64,000 bases of DNA. Source: CALLCD01 sp039817885. GTDB taxonomy: Bacteria > Pseudomonadota > Alphaproteobacteria > Caulobacterales > Hyphomonadaceae. The position numbers and the translations under genes are program-made. Below are positions 33,488 to 43,159 of this stretch, piece by piece (the first letter of the stretch is position 1; every line of letters starts with the position of its first letter). The notes beneath the pieces are model-generated. The model was not told the DNA's origin and made no database searches. It worked only from the letters and a program-made list of their open reading frames with translations. Location of the stretch: positions 1 to 64,000 of the forward strand of contig JBCBUY010000008.1 in assembly GCA_039817885.1 (NCBI GenBank). Direction: 5' to 3'.

Positions 33488-34918
33488 ATGTTTTCCAAGC
33501 GCCTCATATTTTACTCCAGTGCAGCCGCTATCTCCATTTTTGCTGGTCTGGCGATCGGGTTGCATTCGGATGCTGTGCCAGACATCCCATCGCACGGATC
33601 CGCTGTTCAAGCCTCGTTCGGAACGGAGACGGTCCTGACAAGGGAGATCTTTGAGGACTTGCTTCGCAATAGGAGCCGGCAGGACATCAATGCAGCCTTT
33701 GACGATATCAATGCCAGTTGGGATGTGGCCTATGTGCCCTTCTTGCTGGAATTATCCAGATATGCTGCAAGCGCGGAAACTGAACGCCTGGCGCTGGCAA
33801 CACTGCGCGCGCAAAGCGGCGAAGATTTCGGCCGCAATTCAAATGACTGGTACCATTGGTGGTGGAACCAGCCAGCGGCTCAAACCGTGGACTATGGCGA
33901 CTTCAAAGCGGATTTGTATCGCCATATCGATCCGCGCTTCGAGACATATTTCAAAGGACGCCAAGATTCCGCCCGGATCCGACTGGACGAGGTGCGATGG
34001 GGCGGCGTCCTTCAAGACGGCATTCCGCCCTTGCGCGGACCAGATATGATCCATGCCGATGACGCGACCTATTTGGCCGACGACAACATTGTCTTTGGGA
34101 TTGAGATCAATGGAGATGCGCGGGCTTACCCGAAGCGCATTCTCGCTTGGCACGAAATGTTCGTCGACACTGTGGGCGGAGTGGATATTGCGGGGGTCTA
34201 CTGCACGCTTTGCGGCACGGTCATTCCCTACAAAACCAATTTCAAGGGAACAAACCATGCGCTCGGCACATCGGGGTTTCTCTATCGATCCAATAAATTG
34301 ATGTATGATGCCGCAACCCAATCCCTGTGGAACACACTGACAGGTGAGCCTGTCATCGGCCCCCTTGCCGGGCAAGGCATTCATCTTGAGTACCTGTCTG
34401 TCGTTACGACAAGCTGGGGGGAATGGAAACGCCGACATCCGGACACGCAGGTTCTGTCGCTAAACACCGGGCACAGCCGCGATTATGGCGAAGGTGTTGC
34501 CTATAACGACTATTTTTCGACCGATCGCCTGATGTTCAATACGCCCTTCCGTGATGATCGGCTGGATAACAAACAGGAAGTTTTGGCCCTTCGGTTCGCC
34601 GGAGCCCCCAACCAGCAACTCGCCATCGACACGGATTTTCTTGCCAACCATCCGATCCACTATGATCGGGTTGGACCTCAGAGCTTGGTTGTCCTAACCG
34701 ACAAAAGCGGCGCGAACCGTGTTTATGACCCGAAGGGCGTGACATTTGTCTCTTATGATGGCGACAGCACGCTTGTCGACGATATGGATCGCAGATGGAC
34801 GCTGTCGGAGGGCGCTCTTGCTTCCGAGGATGGAGACGAGCGCGTCCGACTGCCCTATCACCGCGCGTTTTGGTTCGGTTGGCGGGCGGCATTCCCGGAA
34901 ACTCGCTTGGTTAAATAA
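33488..34918 (+). CDS. DUF3179 domain-containing protein
   Basis: 476 residues. An N-terminal hydrophobic segment (about 8-26) suggests export or anchoring. The DUF3179 core shows NGDARAYPKRILAWHEMFVD, GVYCTLCGTVIPY with its CxxC pair, TSGFLYRSNKLMYD and TQSLWNTLTGEPVIGPLAG. The domain occurs in many marine bacteria and its function is unknown. The two close cysteines could be redox active or bind metal. Confidence 0.85.
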   Translation: MFSKRLIFYSSAAAISIFAGLAIGLHSDAVPDIPSHGSAVQASFGTETVLTREIFEDLLRNRSRQDINAAFDDINASWDVAYVPFLLELSRYAASAETERLALATLRAQSGEDFGRNSNDWYHWWWNQPAAQTVDYGDFKADLYRHIDPRFETYFKGRQDSARIRLDEVRWGGVLQDGIPPLRGPDMIHADDATYLADDNIVFGIEINGDARAYPKRILAWHEMFVDTVGGVDIAGVYCTLCGTVIPYKTNFKGTNHALGTSGFLYRSNKLMYDAATQSLWNTLTGEPVIGPLAGQGIHLEYLSVVTTSWGEWKRRHPDTQVLSLNTGHSRDYGEGVAYNDYFSTDRLMFNTPFRDDRLDNKQEVLALRFAGAPNQQLAIDTDFLANHPIHYDRVGPQSLVVLTDKSGANRVYDPKGVTFVSYDGDSTLVDDMDRRWTLSEGALASEDGDERVRLPYHRAFWFGWRAAFPETRLVK

Positions 34919-35034
34919 ACCACCGTGAAATAAGGCGAATTGAGGCGACTCGTGTGGCACGCGAGCTGCATTGACGCTCGTATGTCCGGGCCTGTACGGT
35001 CCCGTCAATATTGAGAAACGAGGCTCGAGAATCG

Positions 35035-35580
35035 ATGCGTATTTCAACTTTAATGGCTTTGGGTGGCCTTGCTTTGGCTTTGACAGCCTGCGAAACGCGC
35101 CTTCGCGGTGGACAGACTGTCGCCGAGTACTGCGCGAACCCCAACAATTCAGACAAAGCGGTGTGCCAGCTCAGCGTTGAGATCAATGGGACACGAACGG
35201 CGCTCGCCGATACGGATTTAAAGCTGTCGGAAGCTCGCGAGATTGCGGACAGCGCAACAACTGCTGCAGCGAACGCTCAGGCAACAGCGGATAGCGCAAT
35301 GGACATGGCGTCGGCGGCGCTTAACGCGGTAGATGACTTGTATTGCGAGACGCATACGATCAACCAGACCAATATCGGCACATGTCCGGCCAATCTGAAG
35401 GTCATGAGCTGCACGCAAACACGGTACACTTACCGCGCGGGTGGTCCCTCGATCTTACGCGAAATCGACGATGAGAAGTGCCGCTTCCACGACCGCGTTC
35501 TCGAAATGCGGGTACGGTGTTGCACCGTCTCAAATAATGCCCCTTCAACAGCGTCGTTTACAGACGACGTTGCCGGCTAA
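35035..35580 (+). CDS. Cysteine-rich lipoprotein with alanine-rich coiled coil
   Basis: 181 residues. Lipoprotein signal MRISTLMALGGLALALTAC (lipid Cys19). Cys33 and Cys44 follow in a short loop, then an Ala-rich helical stretch (ADSATTAAANAQATADSAM, about 74-100) like an Lpp-type alanine zipper. The C-terminal third has at least six more cysteines including a CC pair. No family recognised. The ATG at 35035 is preferred because the lipobox follows at normal distance. Confidence 0.7.
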   Translation: MRISTLMALGGLALALTACETRLRGGQTVAEYCANPNNSDKAVCQLSVEINGTRTALADTDLKLSEAREIADSATTAAANAQATADSAMDMASAALNAVDDLYCETHTINQTNIGTCPANLKVMSCTQTRYTYRAGGPSILREIDDEKCRFHDRVLEMRVRCCTVSNNAPSTASFTDDVAG

Positions 35581-35599
35581 GGCCGGTTGGGGGCCTTCT
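35579..35599 (+). terminator. Weak terminator-like hairpin after the lipoprotein gene
   Basis: AAGGCC/GGCCTT arms with a 7-base loop followed by CTC TT. The stem overlaps the stop codon. Weak candidate only. Confidence 0.3.
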
Positions 35600-35752
35600 C
35601 TTAGGGGGCATCTGGAGCAGAAGGCTCTGGGCAAGCGGCTCTTCACAGCATGTGAAGGGCCGTTTCATTTGGCAGCCAGGTCCAAAGTTCAAGATCGATT
35701 TGAACCGCGGCGCAGACCCATCTAGTATTGGCCCAGCAATGGGAGCTGAGCC

Positions 35753-37801
35753 ATGAATCCGACACTCGCCGCAAGCCTTTCAGCGCTTCTTCTTTCAAGT
35801 TGCGCGACGCTTAATCTGACCGCGCCGTCCGATGATGGGTCCACGTCATCCTATATCGAATCGTCGACGGGTGATGCCGCCATAGACGCGGGTGCCGCAG
35901 TCGATGATCCGCTGGATGCGATTGTCCCGGAATTGGAAACGATATCTGTCGGCCTCGCCGGCGAAGACCCTGCGGACATCGGCAGATATCTGCTCGCACG
36001 CGGAGCGGGTGCCCCTCGTCTATCGCCCAATGGCAACCATGTCGCCTATCGGTCCAACCTGACCGGCGTCCCACAAATTTGGATCGCTGATGTGGAGAGC
36101 GGCCAGTCTCGCCAGCTCACCTATGGAAATGGCGTGACGTTTTTCCGCTGGGCCCCTGACTCAACCGCACTCGTCTATGGGGCGGATAATGATGGAAATG
36201 AGCAAGAGGCCTATTACCGTATTGCCCTTGATGGCTCAGAAGAAGCCTTGCTTCTGCCTGCCGTCACGGGTGGCTTTCGGGCATTTGGGGATATTTCTGC
36301 CGACGGTAAAACGGCCGTGTTCGCATCGACCGAGCGTAATGGTCTCGATTTTGACATCTATCTGGCCGACCTCGACACTGCCGAGACAATGCGTGTGTTC
36401 GACGGAACATATGGCTATCAGGCCCGCGCCCTGTCACCCGATGGGACGAAACTCGTCATGTCTGAGACCGTTGGTGAGGACTCCGACAATTTGTACCTCC
36501 TCGACCTGGAAAGCGGTGAAGTCGAAACCCTGTCAGCCCCTAGTCCCAGAGCCAACCATACAGATGGCGGTGTTGTTTGGCTTCCTGACAGTTCCGGATT
36601 TTACGTCTCGACCAATCTCGATGGTGAGTTTGCACAGCTCAACTTGTACAATGTCGAGGCTGGACAGCGGTTCCCGGTCGACCCTGCCCTAACAACTGGC
36701 GAGGGAGAACCGATCGGTGATCATGTCGATGTGAATCTCTGCGGCGAGGACGGTCGATATCTGGCCTTTGCAGTGAACCTGGATGGCTTTTTCGACCTGA
36801 AAGTTATCGATCGGACGAACGGAGCCTCACTGCCTATGCCGCGCCTGCCGGAGGGCGTTTACAATTTGAGCTGCCATTCAGGCTCAAGCCGCCTAGCGGT
36901 TGGCATAAATGGTTGGCGCACTCCTGGTGATGTCTATGTGATCGATCTGGAAACCAAGGATGTCTTCCAAGCTTACGCATCAGACTATGCTGGCTTGAAC
37001 CCCAATCGTCTCGTGCGGCCGGAAAGTGTGCGGATCACGGCGCGCGATGGAGTAGACTTGCAAGGCCTACTCTATTTGCCGGACGATGCCTCGCGCACCG
37101 CGGATGATCTGCCCCCGATTATCTTCCAGGTTCATGGCGGCCCAACCGCCCAATCGATGGCGAACTTCGACCCGATTGTTCAGTACCATGTCGATCGCGG
37201 CTTCGCAGTGTTTGAGCCAAATGTTCGGGGGTCGACCGGTTTCGGCCGGACCTATGTGACCCTGGACGATCGCGAGAAACGACGGGATAGCGTCCGCGAT
37301 CTTGTCGACCTTCTGGAGGGATTGCGCGCCGACGGCAGAGTTGATGTTGATCGGGCCGCCGTGACTGGTGGGTCCTATGGGGGCTATATGGTGAATGCTG
37401 TCTTGGCGCTTTATCCGGGCACGTTCAAAGCAGGTGTTAGTTTGTTTGGTGTCTCGGATTGGGTAACGGCGCTTCAGGTTGCGTCCCCTGCCCTGAAGGC
37501 CTCAGACAGGATTGAATATGGGGACATCCGCGAACAGAAATGGATCGATTTCTATACGGAGAACTCGCCCATACGCCTTGCCGACCAAATCGATGTGCCG
37601 GTTCTCTTTTCGCATGGTGAGATGGACCCAAGGATCGATATCGCCGAAACCGAGGTTATGGTCCGGGCGCTGCGCGCGAATGGTATAGAGGCACCTTTTG
37701 TTCGGATTCCCGATGAAGGCCATGGCTGGCGTAAGATGAAGAACCGTCTGTTCTATTTCAGGCGCCAGGTCGCGTTTCTAGAAGCCCAATTGGCGGAATG
37801 A
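35753..37801 (+). CDS. S9 family (prolyl oligopeptidase-type) peptidase, lipoprotein
   Basis: 682 residues. Lipoprotein signal with LLSSC (Cys17). An N-terminal beta-propeller (about 90-430; repeated LSPNGNHVAYRS, WAPDSTALVYG, ALSPDGTKLVM) precedes an alpha/beta-hydrolase with nucleophile GGSYGGYM, Asp in SHGEMDPRID and His in DEGHGW. Predicted to cleave peptides in the periplasm. GGGAGCTGAGCC precedes the ATG. It ends 3 bases from the convergent VWA gene. Confidence 0.93.
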   Translation: MNPTLAASLSALLLSSCATLNLTAPSDDGSTSSYIESSTGDAAIDAGAAVDDPLDAIVPELETISVGLAGEDPADIGRYLLARGAGAPRLSPNGNHVAYRSNLTGVPQIWIADVESGQSRQLTYGNGVTFFRWAPDSTALVYGADNDGNEQEAYYRIALDGSEEALLLPAVTGGFRAFGDISADGKTAVFASTERNGLDFDIYLADLDTAETMRVFDGTYGYQARALSPDGTKLVMSETVGEDSDNLYLLDLESGEVETLSAPSPRANHTDGGVVWLPDSSGFYVSTNLDGEFAQLNLYNVEAGQRFPVDPALTTGEGEPIGDHVDVNLCGEDGRYLAFAVNLDGFFDLKVIDRTNGASLPMPRLPEGVYNLSCHSGSSRLAVGINGWRTPGDVYVIDLETKDVFQAYASDYAGLNPNRLVRPESVRITARDGVDLQGLLYLPDDASRTADDLPPIIFQVHGGPTAQSMANFDPIVQYHVDRGFAVFEPNVRGSTGFGRTYVTLDDREKRRDSVRDLVDLLEGLRADGRVDVDRAAVTGGSYGGYMVNAVLALYPGTFKAGVSLFGVSDWVTALQVASPALKASDRIEYGDIREQKWIDFYTENSPIRLADQIDVPVLFSHGEMDPRIDIAETEVMVRALRANGIEAPFVRIPDEGHGWRKMKNRLFYFRRQVAFLEAQLAE

Positions 37802-37804
37802 ATG

Positions 37805-39244
37805 CTAGCGGCTAATGCGGAGCGGCCTTATCTGACGAGCGATCTCCTGGAAATCTTCTTCGAGTTCCGCGGCATTGTTTGAGACAAAGGCCGTATTGCT
37901 GGAGGTTGCACATTGCGCGAGGAGCGCTTCTGCCGCAGCAGGTGCCTCGAAGGAGACTGTGAAAATGGTAATGTCTTCATTCTTGACCGCATCGCACATT
38001 TGGAGGGCTTGCGCTTCCTGGTCACCATAGGTCGCCGTGTCGAGGCGCCAATCATCGAAAATGCCATCTGTCATGACAATGATGAACTTGCTGACATTTT
38101 CCGTTGCGAGGTGTGGCTTGGAGCCATTTGGCCAAACATCCCTCCAATCGTCGGAGATGAGATACCAACCCGCTGCTATTCCAAGCGCGCCATTTGTACC
38201 GCGTCCCCTTTCCGTGAGGGTCTCGATATAGCTAATTGCTTCTGACCGATTGTCGGAGAGCGGCAGTATTTCCGCTGGCTGACATTCAGCATACCGCATA
38301 TTCAGCGCCGTATTGTCAGCCAGCTGAAAGAACCCGCCCGGTGCACCGGTTGTGATGCCGGCCAGGCCTTGCGCCTTATCTTGATCATTTGCGTCAAAGA
38401 ACCATACAGGATCGCCCGGACTCAAATAGGCGTTGTTTCCCGGCGGTGCATCTGTAAACGCCTCGGGGCCGCCGCGCTCCCAAAAACAGGTTCCAGAAAA
38501 CGGTGCGTTGACCGTTTCGAGCCCTTCATCTTGCAGCTCGTCCAAACAATCGCCCGGATCGGAACAGGTTGCGCCATCATCCAAGACTTCGCGTGGAAAC
38601 TCTCGCGCGACGGCTTCATCGGTCAAATCCTCGAAAAAGGCACCGGCATTTACGGCGTGGCTGTAGGGCGCAAATGCGATGCGGAGATTCGAAGATGGGC
38701 CGGTAAGATCTGGGATCAAGATCTCAACCGCGGACGTCGCAGCATCGCGAAGCGCGGACAGTTTCGCGTTCGTCATGGAACCGGACATGTCCAGCACAAA
38801 GGAAACATCGACGTCCTCTATATCGAAGCGTGCCTCACTTTCAGCGTCAATATCGAGCTGGCTGAACCCCATAACTGAGGCGACTGTTGTAGGCACCGTG
38901 CAATCAACGGATGAGGTGGTTGTATTGTTCACGCGATCTATGACGACATTGATCTGCCCGCAATTCAGACGATTGGCATTGTCTTCGAAAAAATCGACCG
39001 CAAAGGCACGGACCGCTGCCTTGATATCGTCGTCTGATTTGCCCAATTGCAATGTCCGACCACCAGCCAGACTGCCGGCGTCCAGCACATCCTGTAAAGC
39101 GGACTGCATATTGCTCGCGCGTCGGATATCGAGAGCAACCCCGATCAGGGACAGTATAGGCAACAAGGATACGGCAAGGGCAAATGCGACATTGCCCGTG
39201 TTGCTAGTCGAGTAGTTCCGGAACCAACGCGATAGATCGATCAT
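37805..39244 (-). CDS. TadG-like pilus-assembly/VWA domain protein
   Basis: 479 residues. TadE/TadG-type N-terminus (NTGNVAFALAVSLLPILSLIGVALD, one membrane helix about 17-40), then a von Willebrand A domain with intact MIDAS DMSGSM (about 130-135) followed by DVIVMTDGIFDDW-like VMTDGIF. Proteins of this type belong to Flp/Tad pilus loci or act alone. No other tad gene is in the window. The ATG at 39244 is preferred over the GTG at 39253. Confidence 0.87.
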   Translation of the reverse strand: MIDLSRWFRNYSTSNTGNVAFALAVSLLPILSLIGVALDIRRASNMQSALQDVLDAGSLAGGRTLQLGKSDDDIKAAVRAFAVDFFEDNANRLNCGQINVVIDRVNNTTTSSVDCTVPTTVASVMGFSQLDIDAESEARFDIEDVDVSFVLDMSGSMTNAKLSALRDAATSAVEILIPDLTGPSSNLRIAFAPYSHAVNAGAFFEDLTDEAVAREFPREVLDDGATCSDPGDCLDELQDEGLETVNAPFSGTCFWERGGPEAFTDAPPGNNAYLSPGDPVWFFDANDQDKAQGLAGITTGAPGGFFQLADNTALNMRYAECQPAEILPLSDNRSEAISYIETLTERGRGTNGALGIAAGWYLISDDWRDVWPNGSKPHLATENVSKFIIVMTDGIFDDWRLDTATYGDQEAQALQMCDAVKNEDITIFTVSFEAPAAAEALLAQCATSSNTAFVSNNAAELEEDFQEIARQIRPLRISR

Positions 39245-39397
39245 AATCCGCACCTTTCCCCCGTGCGAAGTATCGCTCAGCCCACTGAACCCCGACCTAA
39301 TTTGTGACCAATAATCCGCAGCATGACATTAATGATTTCAGGCCCAAGGCGCGCCTTGCATTAAGACATGCGGGTGCCGACCGGCGCACTGGCGCGG

Positions 39398-40405
39398 TCA
39401 GCCGCTCGTATCGCCATTACCGCGGTGCGGGGAAGAATGGTCCCATTCTGCGAGCAGCATGCGCAAGGCGGCCACAAAGGCCAGGGGCTGATCCAGCATC
39501 ACATGGTGCCGGGCATGGGGGATAGAGACATAAGGCACTTGATGGCCGAGAAGTTCCTGCATGTAGTCGCCAACATCATCTGGCATCAGTGCACTTTCCT
39601 CCCCCCGGATGATCGCGATCCTGCAAGCTGTCGATTTCAACATTTCGGCCGGCTCGAACTCGGATGAAAATCGTCGCCAAATCGCAGGGTCAAATTTCCA
39701 CGTCCATCCTTCCCTGTCTTTGTCGTCGCTCGTTTTTTTCAAACTCCAGCGTGCGATGTAATCCATGGCAAAGTGATTTTCGCAGGGCTGCGGTGGAGCA
39801 AGGCGAAATCGCGCGAGCGCCGCTTCGAGGGCTGGATAGATCTTGTTTGGGCGTCCGGACCGCGGCGGTCCGCGGTGCTCTCGGTCTGGCGGATTAACGG
39901 GACTGTCGACAATGACCGTGCCGCCAAGCCGATCACCGTGCTTTGCGCCCGTATTCATGGTGATGAAGCCCCCAAAGGAGTGGGCAACAATGATCGGCTT
40001 GCGCGCATGGGCGAACATGCCGGTCGCTTCCATCAGGGCCAATTGCTCATTGGAAAATGTATCGAGCGAGTAATCGCTCCGCCACTCGCTGTCACCCATG
40101 CCGCCAAGCGTAATCGCTACAATGTTGTACTCTTTCTTGAAATACGGGGCGACGAAATCCCACCAATGGGCATGAGCTCCGTTGCCGTGTACGAGCAATA
40201 GTCCTCGCGCTGTCGGATCTCCCCAGCGCTGGAAGTGGATCTTGGTCCCGTCAACGTCGAGAAAGTCGGTATGATAAGGCGTTGACACGGCGGTCTCGAA
40301 CCAATCCGGAGCGGGAGGTCGTTGGCCGTTATACTCGGCGAGTGGACCACCTTCGGATGGCATTTCAGGAGGCTGGTCTTTAACAATAGTGGTATCACTG
40401 GTCAT
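39398..40405 (-). CDS. Alpha/beta hydrolase
   Basis: 335 residues. Oxyanion HGNGAHAHWW (about 73-82), nucleophile AHSFGG (about 140-145) and catalytic His in HARHHVMLDQP (about 300). Long N-terminal extension without signal peptide. Substrate unknown. Lies downstream (same strand) of the hydantoin cluster, 99 bases after DUF917. Confidence 0.88.
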   Translation of the reverse strand: MTSDTTIVKDQPPEMPSEGGPLAEYNGQRPPAPDWFETAVSTPYHTDFLDVDGTKIHFQRWGDPTARGLLLVHGNGAHAHWWDFVAPYFKKEYNIVAITLGGMGDSEWRSDYSLDTFSNEQLALMEATGMFAHARKPIIVAHSFGGFITMNTGAKHGDRLGGTVIVDSPVNPPDREHRGPPRSGRPNKIYPALEAALARFRLAPPQPCENHFAMDYIARWSLKKTSDDKDREGWTWKFDPAIWRRFSSEFEPAEMLKSTACRIAIIRGEESALMPDDVGDYMQELLGHQVPYVSIPHARHHVMLDQPLAFVAALRMLLAEWDHSSPHRGNGDTSG

Positions 40406-40504
40406 GGTGCTCTTTTAGCCCCTTCCCCTTAGGTCCCGTCAATCGGTCTTGAAGAATGCGGGTATAGGCCTCGTGTCGGATCTTAAGGGCTGCGCCGGCA
40501 AACC

Positions 40505-41599
40505 TCACAAATCTTCAAGGGGCGTATAATCGAATTCGAAACCGAAGTTTCGAGGGGACACCACTTCGAGGGCTCTCTCCGTTCTCATCAATTCGGGTGC
40601 ACCGATCCCGATCACCGTCACCCTTTGCCCATAACGGATCGTCTCGGCGGTGATCGGCCTGCCCGTCTCGATATCCAGAATACATATAAGGTCGGGGGTC
40701 AGGGCGATCGGACGATCGCCTTGTCGTGCGACCATGTATTCGTTCTTAATGGAGATGCTGAGTTCACCCTGTGATTTATCGAAGGGGTCCAGGCGGAGGG
40801 TGCCGTAATCATACCCTCCCTCTACCCGCCGAGAAATATCGACAACTTTGCCATCGAACAATGGGCGGACCTCGCCATAATGGGTCGGAGCCATAAGGTC
40901 TGTCAGACGGGATACAAAAGCTGGCAGATCGCTCGCATGCTCGGTGAGTAGGTGGCCAATCGAGATGCAAAGGCTAATCGTGCCGTGAATGGCCACGCGC
41001 CGGACGGTCTCACCGGTCATGACATGTTCAGCGCTGATACATTGGCCCCCGCCGGCATCGACGGCGAATTGGCGAACCAGTCGTTCCGCCACGAATGGTG
41101 ATCGTGCTTGCTCGAGGATCAATCTGTCCCCGAGCTCAGCAGCCGCCGCCAAAGGCGTGGCCGACACGCCATAGATCGAAAAAGACTCCATCTGAAGTTC
41201 GGGAAATGCGCGGCCCATGCCATCGGCATCGAGAACAGGCAGTTTTCGCTCAGCGGCGACGCAAAATGGCAATAGCGCGTTCATACCGCCGGCTTCGAAT
41301 GCGATCAGCGCGTCGACCTTTTTGCCGAGGCGGCTTTCAAGTGTTTCCAAAGCCCAGAGGGCTTCCTGCCCGTTTGACGGTTTTTCCTGCATGATCGTGG
41401 GCGAGCCGGCCGCCCCAATCGCAACGACGGTCGCATGAGAGGCGAGTTCGGACGCGTCGATCAACTCCACATCGCCGAACTTCCGAAGTGCGGCTTCGGC
41501 CGTGATTTCGCCGATGAGCGTATCCCCTCCTCCTCCCGTCGCGAGGAACGCGCCCCCTAGCGCCATTGGGGCGATGTCTCGAGGTGTGATCTTGATCAC
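40505..41599 (-). CDS. DUF917 (S-methyl thiohydantoin desulfurase domain) protein
   Basis: 364 residues matching the DUF917/S-Me-THD family: LGGAFLATGGGGDTLIGE, IMQEKPSNGQEALWALE, FEAGGMNALLPF, PVLDADGMGRAFPELQM. The family is regularly paired with hydantoinase/oxoprolinase proteins. Its start overlaps the stop of the hydantoinase gene by 4 bases, so coupled expression is likely. The true substrate is not known here. Confidence 0.87.
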   Translation of the reverse strand: MIKITPRDIAPMALGGAFLATGGGGDTLIGEITAEAALRKFGDVELIDASELASHATVVAIGAAGSPTIMQEKPSNGQEALWALETLESRLGKKVDALIAFEAGGMNALLPFCVAAERKLPVLDADGMGRAFPELQMESFSIYGVSATPLAAAAELGDRLILEQARSPFVAERLVRQFAVDAGGGQCISAEHVMTGETVRRVAIHGTISLCISIGHLLTEHASDLPAFVSRLTDLMAPTHYGEVRPLFDGKVVDISRRVEGGYDYGTLRLDPFDKSQGELSISIKNEYMVARQGDRPIALTPDLICILDIETGRPITAETIRYGQRVTVIGIGAPELMRTERALEVVSPRNFGFEFDYTPLEDL

Positions 41600-43158
41600 G
41601 CTTCTCCTCCCGCAAACCGCTCGATATTTGCATCACCGATGGCCTTAACGCGGATAATTGCCCCCGGTTCGGCGAGATAACTCATCGGTGTTTCATCAAT
41701 CTCGGCGATCTGAATGCTGTTTTCCAGCGCTCCGGCATTGACGGCGCGCTCCCGCGCGAGAGCTTTTGCTTCCTCTAGAGCGCTCTCCCGTGACCGGGTC
41801 GACCGCGTGTATATGACATCAACCTCGCCGCTGACCTGGGCGAAGGCGGCCCCGATCGCGTTCGCGACGCCAGCATTCTCCGGGCGAACCGTTTCGCTGA
41901 TGCCTGGAAGCTCGTCTGGCACTAAAAAGCCACCACCGCCGACGACGATCAACGGAAGATCGCCCGCTGCAGTTTTCATCTTGTCGATGTCGTCGGACAG
42001 GTGTTTCCGAATGGTATCGAGCGCCGCAGCGCAAGCCGTACTGGGCAGATCGCTCACTTTGGTTGTGTCACCAAAGACGGTTCGACCTGCTGCGATGGCA
42101 ACATCACTTGCGGTCAGGGTGTCACCGCCGAAGACAAGCGCCTTTTCGGGGAGCGCGCGTCCGACGGATTGAGGGCCAACAGAGCGACCATCTGGGGAAA
42201 CAACCGATCCTCCACCAATGCCGACCGCCAGGACATCTGGCATTCTAAAGTTTGTGAGCACGCCGCCGATTTTGACAGCGCTGCCGGATGGCCGCGGGAA
42301 ACCCTCAATCAACATTCCAATATCCGATGTTGTCCCGCCGACATCGACGACCATTGCATTTGACCGACCGCTCAAAAAGGCCGCACCGCGCATGGAGTTG
42401 GTTGGTCCGGACGAAAACGTAAAAACCGGATATTGGCGGGCGAAGTCGGCTGCCATGATCGTCCCGTCATTTTGGCTCAAGAATAAGGGACAAGTGAGTG
42501 AAAGACCCGAAAAAGCGTTTTGAAATGCAGACACGACCCGGTCTGACAGTTCGAGAAGCGCGGCGTTCAATAGGGTCGCATTCTCTCTTTGATAAAGACC
42601 GATCCGGCCAAGCTCGTGGGAACATGACACCCGGATATTCGGAAGCGCTTGCTTTAGTCTCGCAGCGATGAGCTGTTCGCCTTCGGGATTCGATGTCGAG
42701 AACACAGATGTGATCGCGACAGCCTGGATATCCGCTGCACGGAAGTCTTGGATGGCTCGACCGAGGGCCGTTTCGTCGGTCGGCAGAATTGGTGTCCCAT
42801 CATATTCGTGGCCGCCATCGATCATTGCGCTGTTGGCAAGGGTTGCCGCAAGGATGTCCTCCGGCCACTTGGCCGCGATCGGGAGCGCCGAAGACGATTG
42901 CGCGCCGATACGTATTGCACCGACTGGTGTCAGGGCGCGGCGCTCGACGACGGCATTGGTGAACTGGGTCGTCCCCAGGGTCATCATGAGGATGTCCGAT
43001 GGACGCGCGCCCGATTGTCTCAGCACCTCGGACACGGCCTCCAGAACGCCTGTGGCAATATCATCTGAGGTGAGCGCTTTGTGGGCTGCTATGAGCTCGC
43101 GCCCTTTAATAATCACAGCATCTGTGTGCGTGCCACCGACATCGACCCCCAAGCGCAT
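41596..43158 (-). CDS. Hydantoinase/oxoprolinase family protein
   Basis: 520 residues. Acetate-kinase-like ATPase fold: LGVDVGGTHTDAVII at the N-terminus, GTTQFTNAVVERR, VDVGGTTSDIGMLIEGFP in the middle (about 267-284), and IGGGSVVSPDGR. Members of this family (HyuA) open hydantoins or oxoproline with ATP. Subunit B is absent; instead it is paired with DUF917. The permease gene ends 1 base before its ATG. Confidence 0.9.
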   Translation of the reverse strand: MRLGVDVGGTHTDAVIIKGRELIAAHKALTSDDIATGVLEAVSEVLRQSGARPSDILMMTLGTTQFTNAVVERRALTPVGAIRIGAQSSSALPIAAKWPEDILAATLANSAMIDGGHEYDGTPILPTDETALGRAIQDFRAADIQAVAITSVFSTSNPEGEQLIAARLKQALPNIRVSCSHELGRIGLYQRENATLLNAALLELSDRVVSAFQNAFSGLSLTCPLFLSQNDGTIMAADFARQYPVFTFSSGPTNSMRGAAFLSGRSNAMVVDVGGTTSDIGMLIEGFPRPSGSAVKIGGVLTNFRMPDVLAVGIGGGSVVSPDGRSVGPQSVGRALPEKALVFGGDTLTASDVAIAAGRTVFGDTTKVSDLPSTACAAALDTIRKHLSDDIDKMKTAAGDLPLIVVGGGGFLVPDELPGISETVRPENAGVANAIGAAFAQVSGEVDVIYTRSTRSRESALEEAKALARERAVNAGALENSIQIAEIDETPMSYLAEPGAIIRVKAIGDANIERFAGGEA

Positions 43159-43159
43159 T

